DNA from: Candidatus Nitrosopumilus limneticus
Lineage (GTDB): Archaea > Thermoproteota > Nitrososphaeria > Nitrososphaerales > Nitrosopumilaceae
Direction: 5' to 3'
Assembly (NCBI GenBank): GCA_022117465.1
Contig: JAHCGZ010000002.1
Span: 186,001 to 250,000, forward strand
Length of the DNA stretch: 64,000 nt
Shown: positions 24,770-33,604 of the stretch, piece by piece
Numbering within the stretch: position 1 is the stretch's first letter
Layout: each line of letters starts with the position of its first letter
Notes under the pieces: model-generated
Seen by the model: only the letters and a program-made list of their open reading frames with translations
Database searches by the model: none
Told to the model about the DNA's origin: nothing
Made by a program: the position numbers and the translations under genes

Positions 24770-25066
24770 TTATGTATTAAAAATAATTAAAAATGGGATA
24801 TCGGAAATAATTTTAACTCCAGATTCAGAACCAATTCCAAGATCAATTGCTAAAGAAATTGTTTCTTTACCGACTAAATTCATAATGGATGCAGATTTTA
24901 AAAGAGATACAGCTTCATCTTTATTGACAATGTGTTTACCATAATAATTTTCACTTATGTAAATTTTTAAATCTCCATCAATAATATTTTTTCCTATTAA
25001 TTCAGCATCACACATATTGATCATTTTATTTTGTTGGTAATCAGAAATTCTTACCGAATATTGCAT
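24770..25066 (-). CDS. DUF424 domain protein
   Basis: A 98-residue protein matching the archaeal DUF424 family (start MQYSVRISDYQQNKMINMCD, centre LIGKNIIDGDLKIYISENYY). The role is unknown, but the family is often beside translation genes; here its ATG overlaps the aIF2-beta stop by one base, which suggests coupled expression and a role near translation or tRNA. Confidence 0.8.
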   Translation of the reverse strand: MQYSVRISDYQQNKMINMCDAELIGKNIIDGDLKIYISENYYGKHIVNKDEAVSLLKSASIMNLVGKETISLAIDLGIGSESGVKIISDIPFLIIFNT

Positions 25067-25488
25067 TATGCGTATTTACCTTTCAAAGTAGATTTTGCAC
25101 CGCACGCCTCACAAATTAAAAAAGAAATACGGTTTTCCTTTAAGATTTTAGTGTCAGGACTTTTACATGTCGGACATTGAAGATAGTCTTTAACATAAAT
25201 TTCAAACAATCTAGTAAAGTCATCAGGAGCTCTACGACCAACAAACATTGCACTATCACCAAGACGTTCTGCAGGTACAGCGAATTCTTTGGATAAATAT
25301 TGAAGAACTTTATCAGGTTCTCTTCTGAGAGCCTTAGGAAATTCTGAAAAATTTCGTAAGAATGTTTTTTGTCCTTCCCACATAACATCTACAGTCGGTA
25401 ATTCAAATCTAGATGAAGATTTCATATTAGAACCACCTAATTTATCCTCAATACGTTTAAGCAGATTTTCATAATCAGATATAGTCAT
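25066..25488 (-). CDS. aif2b: Translation initiation factor aIF2 subunit beta
   Basis: A 140-residue subunit of the GTP-dependent factor that brings initiator tRNA to the ribosome. The aIF2-beta/eIF5 core includes GQKTFLRNFSEFPKALRREP and the LQYLSKEFAVPAERLGDSAMFVGRR segment. A C-terminal zinc ribbon has CPTCKSPDT and CEACGAKS. Length fits archaeal aIF2-beta. It is co-transcribed with DUF424. Confidence 0.95.
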   Translation of the reverse strand: MTISDYENLLKRIEDKLGGSNMKSSSRFELPTVDVMWEGQKTFLRNFSEFPKALRREPDKVLQYLSKEFAVPAERLGDSAMFVGRRAPDDFTRLFEIYVKDYLQCPTCKSPDTKILKENRISFLICEACGAKSTLKGKYA

Positions 25489-25559
25489 AAAAAAAATGTA
25501 TAGAGTATTCCCTATATTGTTTTTGAAAAAGTGAAATCGTAGGGACTAATTTCCATCTA

Positions 25560-25709
25560 TTATTTTGGCATTGCGCCAATACGGAAAACGTTAGTTCCAC
25601 AAGTTGGACATGTGCCTTTAACAGCTGGACGTCCATTCTTTAGTTTGACTTCTTTAGGATCTTTGATATCCCTTTTTGCTCTACATTTTACACAGTATGC
25701 TTGTACCAT
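25560..25709 (-). CDS. DUF5679 zinc-ribbon protein, 49 residues
   Basis: The minus strand encodes MVQAYCVKCRAKRDIKDPKE followed by CPTCGTNVFRIGAMPK. Two CXXC pairs form a zinc ribbon, as in the DUF5679 family of tiny archaeal and bacterial proteins. It lies upstream of aIF2-beta on the same strand, and TAAATAC about 26 bases before its ATG suggests a leaderless transcript. The function is unknown. Confidence 0.85.
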   Translation of the reverse strand: MVQAYCVKCRAKRDIKDPKEVKLKNGRPAVKGTCPTCGTNVFRIGAMPK

Positions 25710-25963
25710 TATGAAACTTAACTTATTTGGTGGTATTTAGTCAGAGGCTGTGAAAAATATTTAACTATAAACTGGATGTATGTAGTTTTTTTAGGCACCA
25801 AAAAAAGTCAAAATTATATGAATTTCGTAAAAACGACAATTTTTTTTCAAAAAAAATGAAGTTTAATTAAATAAAATAAGCATTTTTTTAAAAGTTATGG
25901 AATAAATCACATAATTTTTGTAAAAATTATCAAATATAACCTAGTTAATGATTAAAATAGAAA

Positions 25964-26461
25964 ATGGCATCAAAAAAAGGAATTGCAATTACTGCGATAA
26001 TTTTGGCAGCAATTACAGGTGCAAGTTTTCTGTTATGGGTAATTCCACAAGAAAACGAAACAACTTTTGTAGTAACAGATTATCAAGGATATCTTGATGG
26101 AGTAAGAAATATTCACGAAGTTTTACAAGAATCAGTAGATATTGAATACAAAAATTTACAGGAAGGTAAAATTTCACCAGAGGAATACATTACTGTGACT
26201 GAAGTAACATCATCCCAAGTAAGAACACAGATTAGCGAATTCATTACTTCACAACCATCTGAACAATGGCAAGAAAGTTACATTAGTTATATGAATGGGA
26301 TGAAGGAATTTAACAAGTATATTCTAGAAACACAAGTCTTAGCAAATCAAATTCAAAATGAAAGCCCAGAGGATGAACTTTTAGAAACAATCGATAGAAT
26401 AAAAACAATAAAAACAGAATCTATAGAGCATATTAAAAAATCTAACGAGTTAAGGCCATAG
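25964..26461 (+). CDS. Membrane-anchored protein of unknown function
   Basis: A 165-residue protein with one N-terminal anchor (IAITAIILAAITGASFLLWV) and an acidic, mostly helical outer part with regularly spaced Glu and Gln, probably a coiled coil near residues 40-165. No family recognised. The 254 bases before it back to the DUF5679 start are AT-rich with no supported gene. Confidence 0.55.
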   Translation: MASKKGIAITAIILAAITGASFLLWVIPQENETTFVVTDYQGYLDGVRNIHEVLQESVDIEYKNLQEGKISPEEYITVTEVTSSQVRTQISEFITSQPSEQWQESYISYMNGMKEFNKYILETQVLANQIQNESPEDELLETIDRIKTIKTESIEHIKKSNELRP

Positions 26462-26532
26462 GCTCAAAACCCAATTATACTAATCAGAAATGTTGGAAAT
26501 CATTAAAAACCAATTACATCTTACTGTATGCA

Positions 26533-27684
26533 TTGTCACAAAGGTCTACTAAAGTAGAAAAAGAAGTCAGTAAATCAACAGCCAACAAATTATTAGTAAT
26601 TTGTGTAGACAGGGATAATGATTTAGGTGAGAAGACAGGAATTAGTACTCCAGTAATAGGAAGGGATGCATGTATAGAGGCAGCACAGAGATTGGCGCTA
26701 GAGGATCCAGAGGATGCTGATTCAAATTCAATATTTGCAGCCATTAAAACATATGAAGATTTAATCAGTAAGGGATATCAAGTTGAAGTAGCTACTATTG
26801 CAGGAGTAAAAAGTAGAGGAGTTCAAGCAGATGAAAAAATACTACTTGAAACAAAAATATTATTAGAAAAATTTCAAGCAAATGGAGCAGTTATTGTTTC
26901 AGATGGAGAAGATGATGAGAGTGTAATTCCAGTTATTCAAAATGTTTTGCCAATAGTATCAGTACAACGAGTAGTAATGAAAGTTAGCAGAACTGTAGAA
27001 TATTCTTATGCAGTTTTTGGAAAATATCTAAAAATGATTGTTTATGATTCAAAATATTCAAAATTCTTTTTAGGAGTTCCAGGAATTCTACTATTGATAG
27101 GAGGCATTGCAACTGTTATTGGATATACTGCTGAAATATTTGCACTACTTCTAAGCATTTTAGGTATTACATTACTGATTAGAGGATTTGATGTAGATAG
27201 AATATGGTCAAATTGGTCGAAACCTACACCTACAGGATTTATCAGAATTTTTACAATGGTTACAGGAATATTAATAATTCTATCATCAGTTCCATCTGGA
27301 ATTAATGCTATTGATTCAAAAATAATTGAGTCAAATGGATTTGTAGAGATTTTGACAAATCAAAGAGCAATAGGACAATATGTAGCAGGATCATTGCCAA
27401 TTTTATGGATTGGTTTGGGAGCAATATTTGCTGGAACATTACTTAGTAATTGGATACGAGGAATCCCTAAACAAATTAGTGATATTCTCAGAATAGTTGT
27501 TTTAATTTCGCTATATCCATTAATTACACAATTTACAAACATAATGATATTTGACGAGAGTTCATTTACATTAATTCCACCATTGTTAGGAGGATTAGCA
27601 GTTACATTAGTTTCAGCCGCACTTCTGTTTAAAAAATATAGAAAACAAAAAGAACAAGAAATGCTTTCAGATGAACTTCCATAA
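26533..27684 (+). CDS. DUF373 family membrane protein
   Basis: A 383-residue protein of DUF373, a family restricted mostly to archaea. The N-terminal 150 residues are soluble, with LLVICVDRDNDLGEKTGIST, a possible TOPRIM-like alpha/beta fold, and GAVIVSDGEDDESVIPVIQN. The C-terminal half has about six membrane helices. The start is a TTG at 26533 with TTAAAAA about 27 bases upstream; an ATG at 26528 is out of frame. Function unknown; the acidic motifs suggest metal binding. Confidence 0.78.
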   Translation: MSQRSTKVEKEVSKSTANKLLVICVDRDNDLGEKTGISTPVIGRDACIEAAQRLALEDPEDADSNSIFAAIKTYEDLISKGYQVEVATIAGVKSRGVQADEKILLETKILLEKFQANGAVIVSDGEDDESVIPVIQNVLPIVSVQRVVMKVSRTVEYSYAVFGKYLKMIVYDSKYSKFFLGVPGILLLIGGIATVIGYTAEIFALLLSILGITLLIRGFDVDRIWSNWSKPTPTGFIRIFTMVTGILIILSSVPSGINAIDSKIIESNGFVEILTNQRAIGQYVAGSLPILWIGLGAIFAGTLLSNWIRGIPKQISDILRIVVLISLYPLITQFTNIMIFDESSFTLIPPLLGGLAVTLVSAALLFKKYRKQKEQEMLSDELP

Positions 27685-27743
27685 ATTAAAAAAATTTTAA
27701 AAAACACTGATATCACCAACTATCTATTAATTTTTAACGGGAA

Positions 27744-28535
27744 ATGAATAAAATAAAAGACACGATTTTGGAATTATCAGGATTATACAAAATTTATGGT
27801 AAAAAACTAGAAAATGAGATTAAAACTGGGGATATTCCAAAACACATTGCATTAATTTTAGATGGAAACAGACGATGGGCAAAACTGCATTTAGAGATTA
27901 ATAAAAAGGGGCATTGGAAGGGAGCAGATGCGGTTGAAAATTTACTTGATTGGTGTGAAGAATTCAATATCAAAATTGTTACACTTTATGCATTATCAGC
28001 AGAAAATTTAGATAGAAAAGATGGCGAACTAGATGATCTCTATGAATTAATCCAAATCAGATTAGAAAAATTATACAACGATCCTAGAATACACAGGTGT
28101 AAAATGAGAGTTAAAGTAATTGGAAGAATAGAATTACTGCCAGAATCAATTAAAGATGTTTTAACAAGATTAGATAATGTAACAAAAAACTATAACAATT
28201 ATTTTCTAAATATTGCATTAGCTTATGGTGGTCAGTATGAATTAGTTGATGCAGTGAAGAAAATTGCTGAAAAAATTAAAACTGGAGATTTACAAATAGA
28301 GGAAATTACAAAAAAAGAAATTGAATCAAATCTTTACACATCACATTTACCACAATCAGAACCAGATATGATTTTACGAACATCAGGTGAAAAAAGATTA
28401 AGTGGATTTTTAATGTGGCAAAGTGCATATAGTGAATTAATTTTTATGGATATTTTTTGGCCAGAATTTAGAAAGATTGATTTAATGAGAGCCATCAGAA
28501 CATTTCAAGTAAGGAAAAGAAGGTTAGGAAAATGA
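27744..28535 (+). CDS. uppS: Cis-prenyltransferase (UPP/dehydrodolichyl diphosphate synthase type)
   Basis: A 263-residue enzyme that extends isoprenoid diphosphates by cis addition to make the lipid carrier of glycan assembly. Conserved regions are present in order: HIALILDGNRRWAK near residue 34, GADAVENLLDWCEE, TLYALSAENLDR, ALAYGGQYELVDA and the ILRTSGEKRLSGFLMWQSAY motif. In archaea the product is used for N-glycosylation of surface proteins. It overlaps the NUDIX gene at ATGA. Confidence 0.93.
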   Translation: MNKIKDTILELSGLYKIYGKKLENEIKTGDIPKHIALILDGNRRWAKLHLEINKKGHWKGADAVENLLDWCEEFNIKIVTLYALSAENLDRKDGELDDLYELIQIRLEKLYNDPRIHRCKMRVKVIGRIELLPESIKDVLTRLDNVTKNYNNYFLNIALAYGGQYELVDAVKKIAEKIKTGDLQIEEITKKEIESNLYTSHLPQSEPDMILRTSGEKRLSGFLMWQSAYSELIFMDIFWPEFRKIDLMRAIRTFQVRKRRLGK

Positions 28536-28951
28536 TTGAAGAAACATCTGCTGGAATTGTATTATTTAGAATAGAAGAATCAAAAAAATTATTTTTATTA
28601 TTAAACTATCCATCAGGTCATTGGGATTTTGTAAAGGGTAAAATGGAAAAAGGAGAATCAATTCATCAAACAGCAATTAGAGAAACAAAAGAAGAAACTG
28701 GAATTTCAGATATAACATTTGTAGAAAATTTTCAAGAATGGATCAAGTATGATTTTAAATATCAAGGACAATTAGTTAAAAAAGAAGTTGTATTCTTATT
28801 AGGAGAAACTAAAACTAAAGAAATTAAAATTTCACACGAACACACTGGATACACATGGATGGACTACAATTCAGCAATGGAGAAAACAACATTTGATAAT
28901 GCAAAAACGGTATTAACAAAAGCACAAAAACTACTTTCCAATACTTTGTAA
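28532..28951 (+). CDS. NUDIX hydrolase, diadenosine tetraphosphatase type
   Basis: A 139-residue protein with a full Nudix box, GKMEKGESIHQTAIRETKEE then TGI, near residues 37-59. The surrounding sequence (SAGIVLFR, LLLNYPSGHWDFVKG) fits the Ap4A-hydrolase group. It may remove alarmones or oxidised nucleotides. It is coupled to uppS by a 4-base overlap and ends 21 bases inside the convergent pyrF gene. Confidence 0.85.
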   Translation: MIEETSAGIVLFRIEESKKLFLLLNYPSGHWDFVKGKMEKGESIHQTAIRETKEETGISDITFVENFQEWIKYDFKYQGQLVKKEVVFLLGETKTKEIKISHEHTGYTWMDYNSAMEKTTFDNAKTVLTKAQKLLSNTL

Positions 28952-29671
28952 ATGTAATTTTTTTGCTACACTAACAGAATTTTTAGCATTCAAAATAGTT
29001 CTACCCACGATTAAATAATTTGTACCAGATGAAATCACTTCTGACACACTTCCACCTTGAGTCCCTATACCAGGTGAAAAAATACTTAAATTTTTTCCTG
29101 CTTGTTTAGAACAATATTGTATAATTTTTGGAAATGTTGCTCCAACCACAATACCATCAACTTTTGCAATTAATGCCCAATTCAAAAATAACTGGTATAG
29201 TTGTTGTTTTTTACCCATTTTAATTTCCATATCATAAGATAATTTAGCCTCAGGAGCACTCATGTGACATAAAGTAATCACGCCTTTTTGTTGTTTATGA
29301 GATGATTTTACTAAATTTTTCAAACTATCTAATCCCATGATAGGGTTTGCGATAACTGCGTCAAATCCCAAATTCCATAAATGTTCAGTTGTTACACGAT
29401 TAGTGTTTCCAATGTCATTTAGTTTGATATCAGCAATTGTTTGTAATCCATAATTATGTGCAGTTTCATTGATTTTAGTTATTTCTTTAGCACTAAGTGG
29501 TAGAAGTAGATGAAAATTTAGTTTTATTGCACATAAATAGGGATTTAGTTTTTTGATATTTTGAATAGTTTTATTTTGTAAATTTTTTTCTGATGAATTG
29601 TAATCATTAGCAAGGATTACTTTACCATTGCTTTTTGAAATCTGAGAAAGTCTAGTTTTGAAGGTGGCCAT
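28931..29671 (-). CDS. pyrF: Orotidine 5-prime-phosphate decarboxylase
   Basis: A 246-residue enzyme making UMP from OMP, the last step of pyrimidine synthesis. It has ILANDYNSSEKN, the KLN segment near residue 50, the catalytic DIKLNDIGNTNRV (DxKxxD), and a C-terminal phosphate-gripper region SGTNYLIVGRTIL. It resembles the longer archaeal/bacterial OMPDC type with extra loops. The ATG at 29671 (MATFKTRL) is preferred to a TTG two codons upstream; it overlaps the gene upstream by 20 bases. Confidence 0.87.
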   Translation of the reverse strand: MATFKTRLSQISKSNGKVILANDYNSSEKNLQNKTIQNIKKLNPYLCAIKLNFHLLLPLSAKEITKINETAHNYGLQTIADIKLNDIGNTNRVTTEHLWNLGFDAVIANPIMGLDSLKNLVKSSHKQQKGVITLCHMSAPEAKLSYDMEIKMGKKQQLYQLFLNWALIAKVDGIVVGATFPKIIQYCSKQAGKNLSIFSPGIGTQGGSVSEVISSGTNYLIVGRTILNAKNSVSVAKKLHLQSIGK

Positions 29672-30341
29672 AATCAACTAGTGGATGAGTGTTCTTCAAT
29701 TTTATTATTTTGATGTAAGAGTATCCATGTTCAGATGGGTTTGAAACAAATGTTGGTTCAATTCCATTTGTTGAAGAAAATCTTACAAAGGGGTTTTTAG
29801 GATCACTATCCAAAACAATATGACAAAAGTAGGATGTACCCTCATCATTAAAATTCATAAAAACTCCAAGAAGCCATTTATCGTTGTGTGGAAATAAAAA
29901 TAGAGGAAAAGGAACTTCATCAAAACCCCACGTAAGTTTTGCAAGACTAGACAAATCTTCTAGCTCAATTGGTTGATATCTATCAAGAGTACCATTACCA
30001 GGTTGAAGTGTTTTTGGAAGAGATTTAATTCTAATAATTGGAGAATAAAGTTTGCTAGAGTCCGAAGTAGAATCTACAATATCGGATTCCTCTTTTCCAG
30101 ATTTTAATCCATAACAAAGATAATTTCCATTACGTTCTAGAGGAGTATAATAAACAATTGGTTTTTGTTGTAAAATATCCATTTGTACAGATAAAATTTT
30201 TTCCCCATCATGATTATGTGAAAATGATACACGAGGTGCGCGTTCAAGTGCACATACTAATCTTGTAAATTCTAAAGTTGAATATACTTGGATATAACGA
30301 GGTAATTTATCAACAACAACAGGAGTTTCTAATTTGTCCAC
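29652..30341 (-). CDS. Conserved-looking protein of unknown function, 229 residues
   Basis: I do not recognise a family. The protein is soluble and beta-rich (RYIQVYSTLEFTRLVCALER, PIVYYTPLERNGNYLCYGL, NDKWLLGVFMNFNDEGTSYF) with no metal-site cysteines. The start is a GTG at 30341 with TTTAATT about 26 bases upstream, so it is probably leaderless. It overlaps pyrF and may be in one transcript with it. Confidence 0.5.
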   Translation of the reverse strand: MDKLETPVVVDKLPRYIQVYSTLEFTRLVCALERAPRVSFSHNHDGEKILSVQMDILQQKPIVYYTPLERNGNYLCYGLKSGKEESDIVDSTSDSSKLYSPIIRIKSLPKTLQPGNGTLDRYQPIELEDLSSLAKLTWGFDEVPFPLFLFPHNDKWLLGVFMNFNDEGTSYFCHIVLDSDPKNPFVRFSSTNGIEPTFVSNPSEHGYSYIKIIKLKNTHPLVDYGHLQN

Positions 30342-30390
30342 AGGGATTTCTAATACATTATCAAATTAAACTTATCCAAAAAATACGAGC

Positions 30391-31392
30391 CTAGATTCTT
30401 CTATCAACAATATCATTAACTGAAGGACCAGTTCCAATAATTGTTACAGGCGTATTTAATTCATTTTCAATATTTTTAATAAATGATTTAGCATTACTAG
30501 ACAATTCATTATATGAAGTTTTTCCAGCACATTCAGGAAAAACAACATCAAGTTTTGTAATTGAAATTTGTGTTGCACCATTAAGCATAATTGCACGTCT
30601 AGCTAAATCAAAATCAAAATCAGCTGCACGTCTTTGACGACCAGTAACAGTTCCAAATTCAGACCAGTTTTTCTTTTCTGCATCCTCTAATGATAGTTCT
30701 TTAGCTAAAGGACCAGTTCCAACTCGAGTAACGTAAGATTTGAAAACAACAATTACTTCATCAACTTTTGTAGGTCCTAAACCTACGTCAGCACAAATTC
30801 CAGACGCAGTTACATCTTTAGAAGTTACAAAAGGATATGTTCCATGCCATAATGACAAAAAAGTTCCCTGAGTACCTTCAACTAGAACATTTTGATTTTT
30901 AGATAATGCTGAATTTATTTCCGCAGGAACATCAGCAATTAAAGAAGATAATGAATCAAAATCTTTTGCCATTTTTAAAACACGCATCGCTCTATCGGAA
31001 TTAGCAGGACCAGTTCCAGAACCAGTACTGCCGATTTTTTCTTTCAATTCCCCTTTAGAATCTCTCATTAAATGAGATTCCTCAATTATTCCACAGTGTT
31101 TATCAATAAATACACGACCAGATACACCAAAATCTTGAATTTCCTTATGAAGAACTTCAGGATTTATCACAACACCAGGTCCAATCATTACTTTAGCATT
31201 TTTATTTAAAAATCCACTTGGAAGCATTCTAACTTTGTATACTTTATCGCCGTCCACTATAGTATGACCTGCATTAGGTCCAGCACCACCACGAACTATA
31301 ATTTTGGGATCATCCTTTATTGCCAAATATGAAATAATTTTTCCTTTACCTTCATCACCAAAAAATCCTCCAACAACAACAGTTGATGTCAT
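30391..31392 (-). CDS. purA: Adenylosuccinate synthetase
   Basis: A 333-residue GTP-dependent enzyme that converts IMP and aspartate to adenylosuccinate. Motifs: VVVGGFFGDEGKGKIISYLA with the GDEGKGK P-loop, the GGAGPNAGHTI segment, SNDRAM-like SGTGPANSDRAMRV, and GTVTGRQRRAADFD near residue 235. It is the short archaeal form. The ATG at 31392 (MTSTVVVG) is preferred over an ATG four codons upstream since a TTAAATA box lies 26 bases before it. purB is elsewhere in the window. Confidence 0.92.
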   Translation of the reverse strand: MTSTVVVGGFFGDEGKGKIISYLAIKDDPKIIVRGGAGPNAGHTIVDGDKVYKVRMLPSGFLNKNAKVMIGPGVVINPEVLHKEIQDFGVSGRVFIDKHCGIIEESHLMRDSKGELKEKIGSTGSGTGPANSDRAMRVLKMAKDFDSLSSLIADVPAEINSALSKNQNVLVEGTQGTFLSLWHGTYPFVTSKDVTASGICADVGLGPTKVDEVIVVFKSYVTRVGTGPLAKELSLEDAEKKNWSEFGTVTGRQRRAADFDFDLARRAIMLNGATQISITKLDVVFPECAGKTSYNELSSNAKSFIKNIENELNTPVTIIGTGPSVNDIVDRRI

Positions 31393-31413
31393 AATGTCAA
31401 ACATCTATTTCGT

Positions 31414-31421
31414 TTATTTAA
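31414..31421 (-). promoter_or_regulatory. Box A promoter of purA
   Basis: CTTAAATA on the minus strand is centred 26 bases before the ATG at 31392. Confidence 0.45.
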
Positions 31422-31442
31422 GCTAAAGTGTTACTACATTAT

Positions 31443-31449
31443 TTTATAT
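31443..31449 (+). promoter_or_regulatory. Box A promoter of the 31473 gene
   Basis: TTTATAT centred 27 bases before the ATG at 31473. It lies inside the longest possible frame (from a TTG at 31428) and so excludes that start. Confidence 0.45.
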
Positions 31450-31472
31450 TCAATAAAAATTACATTAGATCT

Positions 31473-31934
31473 ATGTCTGGAGATAATTTTGCTGGAAATA
31501 TTATAGTGAATTTAGCTAGTCTACCAGACTTTCTAAGAACCCCAATTTTAAAAAAAAGGATGATAGAATTTTTTTCAAAAGATGAAGCAGATAAAAAGGA
31601 AATCATTAACAATGCATTAGAAGCAGGTCCAACCATTCCATTTCTAAATTTTTCAAAATTATTTAAATCGTGGTTAAAAATTATAGCAAATTTATCTGAA
31701 GAACATAGAGAAGGAATGTTTCATGCATATATTAAAGAATCACTTATACAGCCAGAAAAATTAATTGCATTTAATTTAGATGGAATTTTAGAAATCTTTT
31801 TGGAGTTAGAGAAGAATGAAAAAGAGACTATATCAAATACAATTAAAAAAATTATTGAAAATCTTAATGATAATGAAAGAAAGAAAATTCTAATTATGAT
31901 ACCAAATAATGCTAAAAATCATTTAAAAATTTAG
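31473..31934 (+). CDS. Helical protein of unknown function, 153 residues
   Basis: Starts MSGDNFAGNIIVNLASLPDF and is almost wholly helical, with acidic and Lys-rich amphipathic repeats (EIFLELEKNEKETISNTIKK). No cysteines, signal or membrane segment; no family recognised. The start is set by the TATA box at 31443-31449. It overlaps the convergent YggX-like gene by 4 bases. Confidence 0.5.
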   Translation: MSGDNFAGNIIVNLASLPDFLRTPILKKRMIEFFSKDEADKKEIINNALEAGPTIPFLNFSKLFKSWLKIIANLSEEHREGMFHAYIKESLIQPEKLIAFNLDGILEIFLELEKNEKETISNTIKKIIENLNDNERKKILIMIPNNAKNHLKI

Positions 31935-32212
31935 TTACCTTGTGGCTCATCAGGCTTTCGATTATCCTCATTTGAATAATCAACAATTTCACCTTCAGGA
32001 GATAAAACACCTACAAAGATTTTTTCATGTTTTTTTAATAATTTGCGATGATCAGCCATCGACATATCTAGCTTCATTTCATTCATTACCATAATTTGAT
32101 ATTGTTTCCACTCAGCCCAACATTTAGTGCATGTAGGATATTTTTCATTTACGGGTCCTAATTGTTCAGTATCTGGAATAGAACTTTTACATTTAGTACA
32201 AGTACGACTCAT
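31931..32212 (-). CDS. YggX-like protein (Fe(II)-trafficking family) with added zinc ribbon
   Basis: A 93-residue protein. The N-terminal third has two CXXC pairs (MSRTCTKCKSS and YPTCTKCW) that would form a zinc or iron ribbon. The middle, WAEWKQYQIMVMNEMKLDMS then HRKLLKKHEKIF, closely follows bacterial YggX (W..WQ..QTMLINE..L.M....HRKLLE). YggX proteins limit oxidative damage to Fe-S clusters. The family link is my reading of the pattern. The ATG at 32212 replaces an upstream start that would add an unrelated N-terminus. Confidence 0.6.
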   Translation of the reverse strand: MSRTCTKCKSSIPDTEQLGPVNEKYPTCTKCWAEWKQYQIMVMNEMKLDMSMADHRKLLKKHEKIFVGVLSPEGEIVDYSNEDNRKPDEPQGN

Positions 32213-32289
32213 AGAAATCAGCAAGAAAGAACTCCTTTTATCTTTTTTTGATGTAAAGTAATAATAATTCATAAACAGTACTAGGTAGT

Positions 32290-32505
32290 ATGAAAATCAA
32301 ATGTCCAAAATGTAATGGGAATGCAGAAATGGCTATGGATTATTCAATGGTTAAGTGTGGTTCATGTGATTTGGATATGAGCTATGGCGAATATGTAAAA
32401 TTTGTAGCTCACAATCAACCCAAATATTCAGACATTTTAGGAGATTATGCAGCTGGCGGTAGTACAGAAGGACATACTGCAGGTTCCTTGGATGAATGGG
32501 ATTAA
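32290..32505 (+). CDS. Zinc-ribbon protein, 71 residues
   Basis: Starts MKIKCPKCNGNAEMAMDYSM, with a second pair in KCGSCDLDMSYGEY, giving a four-cysteine zinc ribbon. The C-terminal half is Gly/Asp-rich and probably unstructured. No specific function can be read. It is divergent from the YggX-like gene, 77 bases apart. Confidence 0.65.
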   Translation: MKIKCPKCNGNAEMAMDYSMVKCGSCDLDMSYGEYVKFVAHNQPKYSDILGDYAAGGSTEGHTAGSLDEWD

Positions 32506-32565
32506 CAATTTAGTAAAATGATTCATCAGATTAAAATAATTACTTTAAGAAATTACTAAACAATA

Positions 32566-33213
32566 TTGGAATTTTTACTAGAAAATATACTTAATCTTGT
32601 TGGATTTTTAGTAGGACTTACAATAGGAATAATATCATACATTGGATTTAGAAATACAGGTAGTCCAACACTATTTAGATTAGCAATTGCATTTCTTTTA
32701 ATAAGTTTAGGATTTTTTGTCATTTGGTCTGGATATGTGTTAGAAGATTATATAATAAAATCAGGAAAAATAGATAGAGGAATTCAAACTGTTGGAATTG
32801 TAATTCAAACTGTAGGATATTTTTTTATAGCATTTTCTCATAGTATAAAATCATTATTTCCAAAATCTAATTACTTTAGATCAGTAGGAATTTTACCATT
32901 CTTTTTAGTATCAACTGTTCAAGTAGAACATATTTTTAGATCAGTTTCATTTATTCTACTAGTATATGGTGCAATTGAAACAATATTATCATATAGAGAT
33001 AATAAAAACAAAAATGCAATTTCAATAGCATTAGGATTGGCACTTTTAGCAATAGGAGAATTTTTAGGATGGTATTCTTTTGTATTTCCAGAATCGATTC
33101 TATATTCAATGTCAATCACAATCAAAATTGCAGGATTAATTGCATTATTCATTCCAGTAAGCAAAGTTCCATTAAAGAAGATAAAATTTGATGATGATCT
33201 AGATAAAATCTAA
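32566..33213 (+). CDS. Seven-helix membrane protein of unknown function
   Basis: A 215-residue protein with about seven hydrophobic helices, such as NILNLVGFLVGLTIGIISYI, LAIAFLLISLGFFVIWSGYV, and ISIALGLALLAIGEFLGWYS, and a short acidic tail FDDDLDKI. The pattern resembles integral sensor modules or small channels; no ligand residues are clear. Start is a TTG at 32566 with a plausible AATAATT box upstream. No operon partner on either side. Confidence 0.5.
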   Translation: MEFLLENILNLVGFLVGLTIGIISYIGFRNTGSPTLFRLAIAFLLISLGFFVIWSGYVLEDYIIKSGKIDRGIQTVGIVIQTVGYFFIAFSHSIKSLFPKSNYFRSVGILPFFLVSTVQVEHIFRSVSFILLVYGAIETILSYRDNKNKNAISIALGLALLAIGEFLGWYSFVFPESILYSMSITIKIAGLIALFIPVSKVPLKKIKFDDDLDKI

Positions 33214-33316
33214 AATAGGCTCAAAAATAAAGAGTTGTCAAATTCTTTTATCTTTTTTGTACACACAAAAATATCAATTGGCTCTCATACGGATTTATAA
33301 ATAATAAATCAAGAAA

Positions 33317-33604
33317 ATGGCAGAATATAGAACACAATTAAAAATAATTGGAGATATTTTATCAACTACCAGAGATGATCTTAAAGATGAAGATGGAGCT
33401 ACAGTTACTTATCTTATTAGAAAAGCAAATATTTCTCACTCTAGAATTTCTACAATTTTAAAAACACTAGTGTCACAAGGTTTGTTAGAACAAGCTGATT
33501 CACAAGGTTCAAACAAATATAAAATTAGTCAATCAGGTAGAGAATTTCTTCAAGCATATAATTCATTTACACAATTTACAAATAATTTTGGTCTTAATAT
33601 TTAA
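33317..33604 (+). CDS. Winged-helix regulator, HTH_45-like (paralogue 1)
   Basis: A 95-residue single-domain winged helix. It reads AEYRTQLKIIGDILSTT, then ATVTYLIRKANISHSRISTI and LKTLVSQGLLEQ, and ends NSFTQFTNNFGLNI. It is a clear paralogue of the gene at 40498-40779, sharing the SHSRxS recognition region, GL(L/I) wing and FGL ending. Archaea have many such one-domain repressors; the target is unknown. A TTTATAAA lies at 33295-33302 but only about 18 bases before the ATG. Confidence 0.7.
   Translation: MAEYRTQLKIIGDILSTTRDDLKDEDGATVTYLIRKANISHSRISTILKTLVSQGLLEQADSQGSNKYKISQSGREFLQAYNSFTQFTNNFGLNI

Noticed and set aside
25710-25963. Possible 27-residue frame from an ATG at 25776 with a nearby TATA-like sequence
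   Set aside because: The promoter spacing is wrong, and the peptide is Lys/Phe-rich as expected from A/T runs; I see nothing else in this stretch.
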